DNA of 64,000 nt from Lutjanus erythropterus (lineage: Eukaryota; Chordata; Actinopteri; Lutjaniformes; Lutjanidae): contig CM034603.1 in NCBI GenBank assembly GCA_020091685.1, positions 11,142,683 to 11,206,682 of the forward strand, written 5' to 3'. Under the pieces are notes generated by a model. The model was not told the origin of the DNA, searched no databases, and worked only from the letters and a program-made list of their open reading frames with translations. How positions within the stretch are numbered: the stretch's first letter is position 1; each line of letters opens with the position of its first letter. Made by a program: the position numbers and the translations under genes. Positions 36,249 to 48,035 of this stretch are shown one piece after another.

Positions 36249-36785
36249 GCGGGGAAGAGAGCAGCGTGGAGACCAATCGTACCATCATCATGTGGCTCAA
36301 ACACACAGCGCTGCGCCTGTTGTGCTCGAATCCACTAAGTCCACCTTAAAGTCAGAGGGACTCTCCTCTGCCTCCCGGTGCTGCACGGATTGATGCTCGG
36401 CGCTGTCCGCGGTGCTGAACGTGGTCTCTGAGGAGCGCAGCAGCAGCAGCTCCACTCATCAGCCCTGTGCTCCACACTGCCGCGCATTTTAATTGCAGTT
36501 TAGAAGTAAATAAAAATGATTAATTTCTTCGATTCAGGTCATAAATACAGCAATAAAATATGAACTCAGGTCCATTTACTACAAATGTCAGTTAAGTCTC
36601 ATTTATAAAAAGCAGTAGGTGAGTTAATGATGCTCGCAGGTCGAACCAGGAAATAAGAGTTTTGAGTTATAGCCTCCAACAGACATCTAAAGTTTATTTA
36701 AAGATGAAGTACTTTGTTCATCATTTGGCACGGAGGGAAGGCTTGGCACCAGGAAATGAGGCGTTGACTGAGTGTCCAGATTTAG

Positions 36786-36787
<2 letters not shown>

Positions 36788-36847
<60 letters not shown>
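36788..36847. repeat. (CA)n microsatellite, about 30 units
   Basis: About 60 bp of uninterrupted CA repeats. Confidence 0.98.
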
Positions 36848-36849
<2 letters not shown>

Positions 36850-37491
36850 CAAGCCGAATCACTCCCGTAACTTTGATGAGATTTGCAGGACACAATTTGG
36901 TGTTGTTTTAAATGCCGATGAGGTCACTTTGGAGTAGTGCCGGATTTTTGGAGCTAATGCCAATATCAATATTGGACAGTAAAATATCAATATATCGGCT
37001 GATATTCTTTATACAGAATGTAATATAGAATATATACATAAACACACTTCTTTTTTTTTTGCAATGATCCCTCAAAAGGTTAACACTTGTAACAAAGATA
37101 TGTAGTGGAGGCAGGATATGTGTTCAGGGATACTGGACAAAATAAATAGCTCTTCTAATGTAGTGTCACTTGTTTGCTGAAAAAAAAACACACTCAACAA
37201 TTTATTGAAAAAAGAGAAGAAACTGCAGCCCAGTAATGGAGGTAATTGACTGCTTTGTGACCATTTCACCTAACTAACAGCCTGCAGACTGTAAATCCAA
37301 GACATTCATAGACATAAATCAGCTATAATGATGCCAGAACTAAACACACACCTCAACCTTCAGCTTCAGTTGATATTATTATTTGATAAATAAGCAGATA
37401 CTCTGTGTTTGAAAGTGTGTGTTGTATATACAACATAATGTATCATACATTACAGATATATATACATACACATAGAGGGTATATTAAATAG

Positions 37492-37673
37492 GTTGAATCA
37501 CTATTTAATATATGATCTGTGGTTGAGGAGAGTTGCTTCCCCCTACTCCTCCTTCACAGACACCGAACCTACACGAACACAAGATACATGCAACATTATA
37601 CTCTGACACAGACCAGCGGCACCAAGTCCTCCACTGTAAGTCAGTCAGTTGTTTATAACTGTCAGTTGTCTGT
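37492..37673 (+). repeat. Dispersed repeat (partner 32369-32534)
   Basis: Same-orientation partner of the 32.4-kb copy; 31 of the first 35 bases match. Confidence 0.65.
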
Positions 37674-38102
37674 TTATGAAAAGCCCACTGAGTCTGAGTT
37701 CAGTCACTGCCTGCCTTACTCCCTGCCAGACTCCATTAACATATTGCTCAATTTAACCTTTACAAACTTCTACTCCATCTAAAAGATTATTAATGATTTC
37801 TCACATATCATAAACAGACACTCACTCATTTGGCAAACATTCGGCATTAATTTAAATTCTATTTAATGTGAAACAGATGAACAAAAACACTTGTTCCAGC
37901 CCAGAATGTAAATTTCAAAGGAGAACATGCTGACTGTAGCATTGCTATCGAAGAAGCTGGTATATCAACTTAATATGTGTCCTTAATCTCTGATGAGATA
38001 TCTTTGTCATTTTGTGATTTATGTTCTTCCTTTAAATCTGAATAAGAAAAATGACCAATTATACGTTAACCTGTAATGTATAATTGATCCATTGTCTTAA
38101 TA

Positions 38103-38305
38103 GATTAATTGGTTACTCTAAATTGTCCATAGGTGTGAATGTGAGCATGAACGGTTGTGTGTCTCTATGTATCAGCCCTGCGATGAACCGGCGACTTGTC
38201 CAGGGTGTACCTCGACTCCTGCCCAATGTCAGCTGGGATGGGCTCCAGCCCCCCGTGACACCTCAAGGATAAGCAGTTATGGACAATGAATGAATCAATC
38301 AATCA
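38103..38305 (+). mobile_element. LINE 3' tail (RTE/Rex3-like), truncated
   Basis: Contains the series 'actctaaattgtccatagg', 'cggcgacttgtccagggtgtacc', 'cccaatgtcagctgggatgggctccag', then 'ggataagcagttatggacaatgaatgaatc'. This is the order of a very common fish retrotransposon tail ending in tetranucleotide repeats, which suits Rex3/RTE elements. Family name is recollection. No reverse transcriptase remains. Confidence 0.65.
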
Positions 38306-41300
38306 TACATAGAATTCTGCCTATAAAACTCGTAAATTAAGATCTACATTATGTTCTGTTTTCATATAGGTCCATATCACATAACATGCTGATACCAATA
38401 TAGACCAATGTAGCTGTGATCGCCAATAATATCAGTATTAATAATAATCAGTCAAGCAATATATCAGTCAGACTCTACTTTGGATCACTGTGCAACACTC
38501 GGTAAAGCGCAAGTAAACTCTGCATGACTCTGGGCTGTCATGGATATCCAGATGTTTGGATATTCTGCATGCTTTTTTTTTTTTTTCCCACAGAGAAAAT
38601 CAATTTAAGTAGATTTTCCATTGTCCAATGGCTCTTTTTCTTTTTCTGTTTTGGTTGATTCTATCTGTGAAATGTAATCATCATTTTTTCCATCTGTCAG
38701 CACTGGAAACATATACTCCAGAGATGGCAGTTTCAGGCTGGAATAATGAGGAGCAGCGAAATGCTAAAACACGATGAGTGTCAGCCAGGCATCTACATCT
38801 TATTGTGTCCATATATTCTACCACAGGCTGAAAGAAGCAAGGATCATTGTTTGCTGTGCTGCTGAACCTTGGCTCCCTTCTGAGCCAAAAAGCTTGATCT
38901 GGACCAACTATCAGGTCCACAGCAGTGCTTAAGTAACCTCTCATCTGTTACCTACTTTACATGGCTGACAGATTAAGTGCTACCAACCGACGACTCTTTA
39001 TTTAGGGGAGAGAACAGCATGTCCTAATTTTAATTAGGCAATCAAATTAAGAATAGTGTGTTCAGTTTTCAAAGTGAAGTGACAGTAAGCAGATACAAAA
39101 GCATCCTAATGGCTTCCTCAGAGAACAGTTTGCATCTGGCAGCAGGTAGCACAGAAGTCCAGTTTGCTTTTGGGTGCTTTTCTTCGTATTTGTCTGCTGC
39201 TGCCATACGTTTACAATACAGCACACAACTGCCACAATATGATGCAGCAAAAAAGTCAAGCACAGGTTCAAAATGTCAGCAATTAGATGGTAATTATAAG
39301 CAATTCCTTGTGGTCAAGCACTGTCATTTGGTTTTAAAGCAATGTTCTTAATTACATGGCTAAAAATGTGCCCTCTGCAACACTCGACTTTGCGCGCTGA
39401 TGGAAAGTTACAGAACAAGATGGGAAAGTTCCCAGTTCATCGTCTGTTCTAATCCCTTCCCACCAAATAGCCCCCCCTGTCACACTGGAGCGAGGTAATT
39501 ACCCGTGAAAACTGTACAGTGACATTTACTGTGACATCTTCCATATATAGTCCCACCTGTAATTGGGTTGAATTAAGACACTTGGGTTCAATTGTGAATA
39601 CCACCCCCCTATTTAATCATCTCAGTGGGGCTAGGCACTTGGTATTTAGCTGGATTTCTGGGTCAGCTTGGTGGCTGCACTGTGGGGAAATGTTCCAGAA
39701 GATAAAGTACAAATGGGGTTAGAAGGTCAACACAGAGAATGCTGTTTTATGGTTATTATCCAATGTATTTGATTTATGGCCGCTCTTTATTTTGCAGTAT
39801 ACTAATAAGGTGTAAAACGGTGTAATCTGTATCAAATTAGACAAAACTAGAAATAATATGTTGTTTATTAGACAGTGATGGACCAGTTATTAGACCCTTA
39901 TTAGACTTTATTAGAGGGTAATTGAGAATACATTAAACAGAACTGTACTGTAAACTAAAATATATTATTCTCTTCATGTCCCGGTTAACACCGTGGCTGC
40001 TTTACATCCAGGTCAGCAGTAACATCCACACTGATGCTTCAATATTCATAATCTAATGTCACTTCTAGCGCGTGTTTTCATGACAAAAAATCATTTGGAG
40101 AGCAGGCAGGGGATTCTGCACATCCAAAGGTCTTGTAATTAGTGACCCCTGTCTGTCAGTCATGTAGTATGCAAAGCACAACTTCAAGACTCGTGATTAG
40201 AAGGCAGACTTTGAAAGTCTTCTGGTGTGGCCCAGGCATTAGAGGGTTATTAGGGACACATTACACTGTAAACTTAAGTGAGCACCATTAGATGTAAAGT
40301 GTTTAATTGGGGTATAATCACTGTCTAACAATGACCATATTTTTTGTCCAGTTTAATACAAAGTACAGCTTGTTATATCTTATTAGTGTACTGTAAAATA
40401 TAGTGCAGCCTGATTTGTTATGGACTGTTACTGTCATACCGATTCAGATTTGCACTATCTTGTCTCTTAACCATAATCTGAGACAGATGAATTGGCACAT
40501 TTATTAATAACTGGTGTGATTATTAAGTGAAAGAGGTTTGTTCCTCTACAGGACTGCATGTTCAAGCCACCTGTTCTTAGTCTCTTCCAATAGGTTTGAT
40601 TCATTCTACCCAGAACTGAAGTGCCACATGTCCCGCCTCTATGTGCACAGGGAGATCCCATCTGGACAAACTTACTCTCACAACATTTGTCAGAGTTAAC
40701 ATTTAAGCAATAATGAAATAAGCTGGCACTTAGTCAATTGTGTCATTAAAGTGCATTATGTTTCTGCATTCGTTAGCTTGTTTATTGTGATTATGTCAGT
40801 CTCCCGTGTTTTCCCAGAGCCAAATCTGCAATGAAAGATCAAGATTTTGAACCCAAAATTGAGTTAGGGGACTGTTACAGATTCAGCCCAATTTGATTTT
40901 TATTAAGTCCCCCAAAAGACCAAGGCCAATGCGAGTCATTGTTTCTCTGTTAGCGATATCAGGGTTCTTGTTGCTCCAAACTTTGCCTTGTATCACAGAT
41001 TTGTTGTGTCACAGCATAACATTTAAGTGCGTTTTGATCCTTCTGTGCCTTTTATCAGCCGTAAACATTTTAGCTAGACTAAAGGCCCTATTTAAATGAT
41101 CAATGGTACATGGTCTAAAGTGCCTGAGGCAAGTGTATATAGGGTGTGTCCAACCCCATGAGGGTGCAGAATAAGGCACAAAGCACTAAAGAGTTGTATT
41201 TGATCTATTAATTAATCCTAGGTGCGTTTTTGGCATAACATGAATCAAGCCAATCAGAGTGTCTTCCCTCATTCCCTGTAAACTTGGCACTTGGCGCATT

Positions 41301-41639
41301 GCTATTTGTCAGATTCTGCATGCTGGAGAAGAACAGATCTGCTCAAGGGCGGAGGTAGCAGTGAGCATTTCCTCGCCTTCTCACATCATCAGAATGGCTG
41401 CACATTCCCAAAAATAATGATGACGGGTGATGAGGAACATCTGCCTCCATCATCTCCCAATCCTCTGTCCCATCCCATGAAGTGTGTGTATCGCTGTGTG
41501 TGAAACAAGCAGACTGTATGCGCTTTGCAAACCCACCTGTGTAGGTGCATCTTAATATCTGAATAATGTGGAAAATACTGCACAACTGACTTTAGACCAG
41601 ATTTTTGTTAGTCAGCATGCTCAAGTTTAGCAGATAATA

Positions 41640-42185
41640 ATGTTCTCTATGTTAACCAACTTAGTTGTGCATGTTAGCATGCTAACATTTGCTAATTTGC
41701 ACTAAATACGAAGCACAGGAGGTATTTAGTCATAAACCCAAGTATTAATACATTCAATACATAAATACTGTGATGGTGGTGCTAGATTTAAAGTCAGCGT
41801 ATCCCCAAAACTTATTACAAATCATCCTGAGGCGGTGTGAATGTCAACCTAATTTCATGGCAATCCATCTAATAGTTGTTGAGACATTTCACTGAAAATC
41901 ACAAATGTCAACCTTGAGGTGAAGTCAGGCGATCACTGGAGTCGGTGGGATTCATCTTCTCAGAATCCTAACTGTCTGTCAAAATTTTGTGCCGAACCAT
42001 CTACAGTAATACATGTCGAGAAATATTACTTAATACCTTTGAGCTGCTGGAGGAAAAGTCACTAAAGTCAGTCGGATTTTAATGGCAATCCATGTAATAG
42101 TTGGTGAGATATTTTAGTGCAGAACTAAAGTGGTGGACCGACTCACTGACCACCTGACGATTCCATCCCTCGAGCCACGCAGCAG
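41640..42185. repeat. Dispersed teleost repeat (partner of 7664-7765 at its left end)
   Basis: The left part matches the reverse complement of 7664-7765. The right part holds 'aatttcatggcaatccatctaatagttgttgagacatt' and a second, similar unit near 42078-42140 ending 'aaagtggtggaccgac', so two related sub-units lie in tandem. I recall this as a widespread teleost repeat. Confidence 0.65.
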
Positions 42186-42746
42186 CCCGGCAAAAAATGT
42201 TTTTATTGCTGGTGATATCACAAGCTGTCCCATTGCTCCAAACTTTGGCCTGTCTCACAGACGAGTTGTGTCAGGACAGAGGACACTGTTTTATCCCTTT
42301 GATTCTTTTATCAGACTTAATCATCATCATGAAAAGTTGTGGCCCAGCAGACAGTATTTATTGATAGGTGTGCGTGTGTAAATGCTGGTATACCGTCTTC
42401 CCACAGAATCAAGGTCATGCAAAGCAAAGATATGTCATTCTACTGTAGTTTCAAAGAATTTATCAGAAAAAAAGGACAGAGAACTTAACATATTTAAGTG
42501 TATAATTTCTGAGAAACCCAAACACTAAGACCATTACTCTGACTCACAAACACATTTAAATAATCTCTTCTAAAATCTATTCTGTAGCAAATTATATCTT
42601 TAGTACAGGTAATGTAATATAAAATCCATAGTGTAAAATACAGCCTTCATTTCCCCTCATGCCTAGTGCTTGACTGACTAGTTTGTTAAGTTTGCTATTT
42701 AAAATTTGTTAATGGTACTCTCTGTCGGTGCTTGTGTTACGTGCCA

Positions 42747-42748
<2 letters not shown>

Positions 42749-42795
<47 letters not shown>
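42749..42795. repeat. (GT)n microsatellite
   Basis: About 23 GT units. Confidence 0.97.
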
Positions 42796-42823
42796 GCTGT
42801 ACTCTCCTGTGCCCAGGTTCTGC

Positions 42824-42857
42824 CCCTCCTCCTCCTCCTCCTCCTCCTCCTCCTCCT
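42824..42857. repeat. (CCT)n microsatellite
   Basis: About 11 CCT units, 28 bp after the (GT)n array. The overlapping frames read poly-Leu or poly-Pro and are artefacts. Confidence 0.95.
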
Positions 42858-43365
42858 TGCAGCTGCAGTGATTGGCAGCAGCTGCAGTCAGTCTGCAATC
42901 AGGTCCAGGTGGTTAAAAGCTGGAAGTGCGCAGCTGGACGGGGTCAGAGGGTCACCCAGCAGACGGAGGTCTGCAGTCTCCTGCAGGGGCGGGCTAGACT
43001 GTGTGTAGTGTTTTGTTTGTTACGTGCTTTGTTAGCATCCCCAGCTATCCAAGTCACTCGTATTTTGTGTATTCCATGTCTTGCTATCCTCCAGTTAGTG
43101 AGGACACTCGTGCTTTCTAAGTTTCTCTGGCTTGCAAACTCACTCATTAGCCACTCTGGCTGGCAAGGACACTCATTGGCTTTTGTGTATGTTGTTGTTT
43201 AATTTAGTAGGTGTTATGTTTGATTTAGTAGGTTAACCATTTTATTATGTTTGCTTTACTTAATTTGAACTTGTTTTACTAATAAAAAGAATCCTTTTCC
43301 CACCGATTACATTTAATTATAGTTACACCCTTCATCCTTTAGCCCAAACCTGGGGGTTGTAACAG

Positions 43366-43460
43366 CTTGTGTCTGTTCAGAACATGGTGGTTTATGTTTG
43401 TAGTTGCCACTTTTGTGCTGGTTTATAGTTTTGAGGTGGCTGTTACATTTCTTGTGGCCA
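43366..43460 (+). repeat. Dispersed repeat, copy B (partner 28122-28227)
   Basis: Same block order as 28122-28227. Followed by 'cccccaggttgagaaccactgttt', a phrase I recall from the ends of other teleost repeats. Confidence 0.7.
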
Positions 43461-45315
43461 GCTGTATTTTTAATATTTTTGAGTGCTTGTCTCTTGTGTT
43501 GAATGCCTTTCTGATGTTGCTCAGGGTTGCCACCATATTTTATTTGTTTCTCAACAACCATCTGGCAGCCCCCAGGTTGAGAACCACTGTTTTAGTGTTG
43601 TAAATTCTGAATACATCTATTGTTCACAAAAAACTATAAAGTACAGTCATCCTCATAACATTTCTTGATACTGGAGGTTGCATACGTGTGGAGGAATAGG
43701 TTGAGGATGGTAAGTCAGAAACAAAGCTGCAAGTTGCAAACATGATACATCTGCTACCATAACTATTATATTCTCCCAACCTGAGAATTCCATTAAGTTT
43801 AATGGTCACAGGAAACTTGAATTGATAGTTGATGCAGCACTTTTCTGAACAGGATTAGCTAAATAAATATTGACTTCAGGTAATGTTTGTTTTCTTCCTT
43901 TTAATGGTTATATAGTTTTGTCTGAATGGGCTCCTCAATTGGGTTCCATATCTTTGTGTATATCTATAAATCTTTGTATATTTCCTCTTCCAGCCTGTCT
44001 CAATATCAGGCCGGGAATCAGTACATTTGATTTGTTTATCCTGTCTCGCAGAAAAGATTATGGAGGCCTTGGTGCTTTGTTTGTGTCGACATTATGCTGG
44101 CCCCAAAGGATGCACAACTCAAGGTAAACGTGTCACCAGGTATCGCTGCCCTGCATTCAAATAATCCACAAGCACCATTTATACAGTAGATCTTTGTATG
44201 CAAGCGGTTGAACCACTGCCATATTGTCAGAGACAGAAAACACGATGGCATCTCACAGAGTCAAGGAGAGGAAACGGTTAGAGAACAAAATGAGTACCGG
44301 AGAGAGCGAATGTCGGAAGAGGAACGAAAGGTCATCAGACATGTGGGGCTTTACTGCTGTTTGTTACAGCTGGTACACAAATGTTTGTGTTACACGACAT
44401 TCTTCTTCAGTGAAAGTGTAGTTTAAACCCCCATCACATTGGCATTTTGTTCTACCTCTCCTCCACTATTCCCTCTAGCCCCCCCAACGCTCCTCCTCCA
44501 TCACCGCTGCCCTCTCCTCTGACACTGACCTTGGGAGAGTGGCCACTGCTGCTCTGCAACTTAATATGCCCGAGGCTTTAAGGAAAGCTCAGATGAGGTG
44601 TAGTGCCATGGATCATATAGATTTATTGTCCATAGGTTTAATACATGGGTCCACCACAGCACCCAGTTTATCTGGACACGTGTGTCACTCGAGCCCCATG
44701 CTTTAAATGCTTGACACACAGCCTGTCATGACATGATACAGGAGAGGAGAATATATCTTGGATGATGGGTGGGGAGGGGTGGAGAGGTAAAGCTGTCGGA
44801 AAATATGTTGTGAGAGGCTGGAGGAGAGCGAGGCAGTTCGTGATGCAGCACAGCATCCTGCAGCAGACTGACAGGTGTCAAATCAGGTGCATGTACCTGC
44901 ATGTCTGTCCCCAACTTCAGGTTTAGAGCGTCCAACTGCTCTGAACCATAAGACAAAGAACACTGTGGAGTTTTTTAACCACTGTACACTGTAGAGCAAT
45001 GATTTAATAGGTGAGTATGAAATCTGAATTCAAAACTCCATCTGCTAAAGAACAATGTGAGATCCATTTGAAAGCCCCCCAAAATGCTAGTTAGTGGAGA
45101 TGTAATGTCAAAGATTTTTTTTTTACCCAATATCTTTTACATTTTTTTATTCTTTTGTGACCTACCAACATTCATTTTTTGTATCCACACAAGCAGAGGT
45201 TGATGATAATAGCACATTTCTGCAAGATGGCAGAAGGTGGTAAAAAAGTAAAAAAAAATATTATTCAACATTGTGTTAATATAAAAGAAAGCCATATAGC
45301 AACATATGTCTCTCT

Positions 45316-45503
45316 CCAAACCAACTAAATTTCACAGGCGAAATCAGTCATGTTACCTCTTAGAACACTGGAGTTGCTGGTCTACTGCTGCCTTGATCTT
45401 TTTGTCTGTCATGCAATAACAAACAAATCCAGGCACTGGTAGACCAGCAACTTCTGTGTTCTGTGAGGTAAAATTACTGATTTTGCCAATGGAGTTTGGT
45501 TGG
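45316..45503. mobile_element. Long foldback element (about 65-70-bp arms)
   Basis: The left arm (45316-45385) and right arm (45439-45503) are imperfect reverse complements over about 65 bp around a 53-nt loop. The inner 'gttgctggtctac' block matches exactly and 'aaatcagt', 'ttacctc' and 'agaacac' blocks match further out. The short frame on the minus strand across it is incidental. The repeat may be larger, up to about 45860 ('ctgcagctttaa'). Confidence 0.8.
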
Positions 45504-47249
45504 TTCTGAGAGAACGTTATTTGGCTTTTATAACGGTGGTTTTCCGCCATAAAAGGTTGTCTGCAGGCAAAGTAAAGCAGTGAAAATATCCTAAATATAG
45601 TGTAAACTTAAACTGATGTACATTTTTCGGGGGTTGGATTTTCTTAAGTGGTTACGATACCTTTTGCTGCTGGCTCTGTCCACAGCAGTTCATTGCTTAG
45701 CTTCCATGATGTTGCCCCTCTCTGCTTCTCCTAACTGTAGGCATGCTGACTGGCATCTACTGTAGCTGAGCATTAACATCATCATAAGAGGCTGTAAAAC
45801 CAAAATAATGAACTGAGGCATGTTAAACATTACACGCAAGTAAAATATTGGCTACTGCAGCTTTAAGTATAAACACGAGCAAACTCTCAGTGTGACTTTA
45901 CACTAGCATCTCCGCAGGTCAATTGATATTTGTTCAAATCAATGGCAATTATTTCCCTCTCTTTCATTACAGCCTCACGTGGCTCAAGACTGTATCAGGG
46001 AAGTGAAGGGCATGCAGTATATAAGCTTCCACATTATTGGTTTTCTATGTGGATTCATAGATTTTCAAAGTTGGTCGACCCACTCCACAGAGAGCTAGGA
46101 GAGGCACACGGGAACATGTGACATAAATATGGGAGAAATAGAAGCTAAACAGAGTGCTGACCCTTTGCTCCTGCTGTTAAAGTGCATCTTGCTCCCCAGT
46201 GTTTAAACTGTCCAGACATGGCCACACCTACCAGGGCCGAAAACCCCTGAGGAGCATCCTACAGGCTGATATTCAGACAGTGCAAAGAAGTGACATTGAC
46301 TCTGTACACTGAAAGTGTGAAAACATCCCAAATTTTATATCAACAGCTGCTGCAAAAGCCAGTATCATTTGTGCTGTGGGAGACAGAGTGTACTTTATGT
46401 ATTACAGCTCTGTGCTCGTGTCTGTTTTCATCTCTTTTGAGGAGGTTAAAGTGAGCATGGTTGTCAATTGCTCATAAATATTTTTTTTCTTTCAACAACA
46501 GGGAGTCCTGAATGAGTCAGAAGGCAGGAAACTGCTTCCACACTACTGCTGGTTGGAATTTTGAAATATGTAGCACTTCTGGTCCCATCCTAATCAGTGA
46601 TTGCACAGTAGGTGCGTCCTCATCTGTTCAAAGGTCAATAACCTACTGTGGTGCAACTGATTGAGATGTGGTCACATGCTGGAAAGTTTCACCTGGCTAT
46701 GTACACACCGCAAGCCCTCGTCCTCAATACTGATTTATTGCTCAGAGCATATTTCTATTTTTAATTTATTTCTTTACATTGTTTTATAATGTGGCCAACA
46801 TCAGGCTCCAGTGTGAACTGTTTATGGCCCTGAACTGACCCACACTGGCAGAAGAACAATACGAAAGACATCACACGCAGCACACTGCCGTAGGAAACAT
46901 GGAGGCTTTTGAAGTCAAAATCGAAGGTTTCAGTTCTATATTGTGCAGTGGAACTGTTAATGTGGACAGGGATGAGGAGAAAGAGAGCCAAATTTTTAAT
47001 TATGGCTTTTTGTGGAGAAATGGCTGCTACTTCTCTACGGAGGTGTGTGTGAATGCAGAGTCCGAGCCTGGAGTGGTGTCATCACGATGTGAATGGCTTC
47101 ACAGAAACAGATTTCATTCAAAATTTCAGGATTTCAAGGAGTGCTTTTAACAATATCTGTCAGCATATCTCCACGAGAGTCTTTTGGTAAAACACTAAAG
47201 GGAAGTGAGTGACATGGTAACTCTTTATAATAACCATCATTAACTACAG

Positions 47250-47400
47250 GAGGCTGCAGATGGTGAAGCACCTACCGCAATGCCATCACAACTGCCAGAC
47301 GCAATCCAGTTCCACCAACAGTAACATGATCTCCACATACGTCTTCCCCGAGCTGAAACTAGATTTCACACTGAGGCAGTTGTTGATCATTTGCAGCCCC
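47250..47400 (-). repeat. Dispersed repeat, about 150 bp (partner 15351-15508)
   Basis: Reverse complement resembles 15351-15508 throughout. It directly abuts the left TIR at 47216-47244, so it may be the subterminal part of that element. Confidence 0.75.
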
Positions 47401-47846
47401 TCATGGCTGGTTAAGAGGAGTGAGATGTGAGCTGTCAATAGTTGAATAAAACAGACCAATCAGTCAGGTTACAGTTTACATCCATGCCTGTCCAGACTCA
47501 AATAATGTGAAGCCTTTTAAGTAATTTAACATGTAACTTAAAACTTTAACTTTGAAGAAATTCAATAAAATGTATTAAGTGTATTTTTTGCCAGTGAGAA
47601 CAGTGAGAAACAGGCCATTTTCACTTAGAGACTATTTTTACAGAGGAATGATAGAGAGCTGAACATTATTTTGCAGAGAAGTCGACCTTTACATGTAAAA
47701 TGTCATCAGCTTATCACTTTATCCTGTTAGATATGTGTGTAAAGATTTGTCCTTTTTTTTAAAAGAAAAATTAGGCTGATCAGTTCAGTAGTATGCTAGA
47801 TTAGGTCCGCACCACTGATCACGCACGCACGCACGCACACACACAC

Positions 47847-48035
47847 TCTTTTCTTTTTTTTCCCTTTATTTTGACAGAGACAGGTGAAGATATGACAGAA
47901 AAGGGGGTAGAGAGAGACAGGATGACACGCAGCAAATGGGCTGCAGGCAGGAGTCAAACCAGCGGCCGCTGCAGAGGACTACCAGCCTCAGTACATGGGG
48001 CACATGCTTTACCAACTGAGCTATAGGGGCGCCCC
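47847..48035 (-). mobile_element. tRNA-derived SINE, copy 1
   Basis: Read on the minus strand: a tRNA-like head 'tatagctcagttggtaaagc' (A-box region), a B-box-like 'ggtttgactcc', then a tRNA-unrelated body 'catttgctgcgtgtcatcctgt' and a 3' tail 'caaaataaagggaaaaaa'. It is the same family as 51816-51996. CA/ACGC microsatellite lies on both sides, with 'cacacact' repeated at each flank, a possible target-site duplication. It is a SINE and not a functional tRNA gene, because the acceptor stem is not closed. Confidence 0.85.

Larger units (their letters stand above)
35755..36470 (-). promoter_or_regulatory. GC-rich 5' flank / probable 5' UTR and promoter region of the opsin
   Basis: Immediately upstream of the opsin ATG on the minus strand. 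The region is GC- and CpG-richer than the surrounding DNA, and the richness continues through exon 1, which suggests a CpG-island-type promoter. It includes a CTTT/T-rich tract (about 35838-35868), a (GGA)n tract (36209-36248) and a CRE-like half site, TGACGTCT, near 36197. I see no convincing TATA box and cannot place the transcription start or tell whether the 5' UTR is spliced. Assignment as promoter is inference from position and composition. Confidence 0.4.
36933..38478. mobile_element. Possible decayed DNA transposon with 'cgatatatcgg'-type ends
   Basis: The left end carries 'gccaatatcaatattgg...atatatcggctgatatt'; the right end, reverse-complemented, reads 'agagtctgactgatatattgcttgactg'. 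Both resemble a teleost element with 'gaccgatatatcgg' ends, but the arms match poorly with each other. A LINE tail (38103-38305) seems to be inserted inside, and 37492-37673 is part of a repeat shared with 32.4 kb. Low confidence. Confidence 0.35.

Noticed and set aside
42706..43202. Frames of 100-156 codons with poly-Cys/Val and poly-Pro or poly-Leu
   Set aside because: Generated by adjacent (GT)n and (CCT)n microsatellites.
46899..47150. 83-codon ATG-started frame on the plus strand (MEAFEVKIEGFSS...)
   Set aside because: Reads like ordinary protein but has no recognised domain, no splice context, and ends just before a repeat element. Length is within chance for this base composition.
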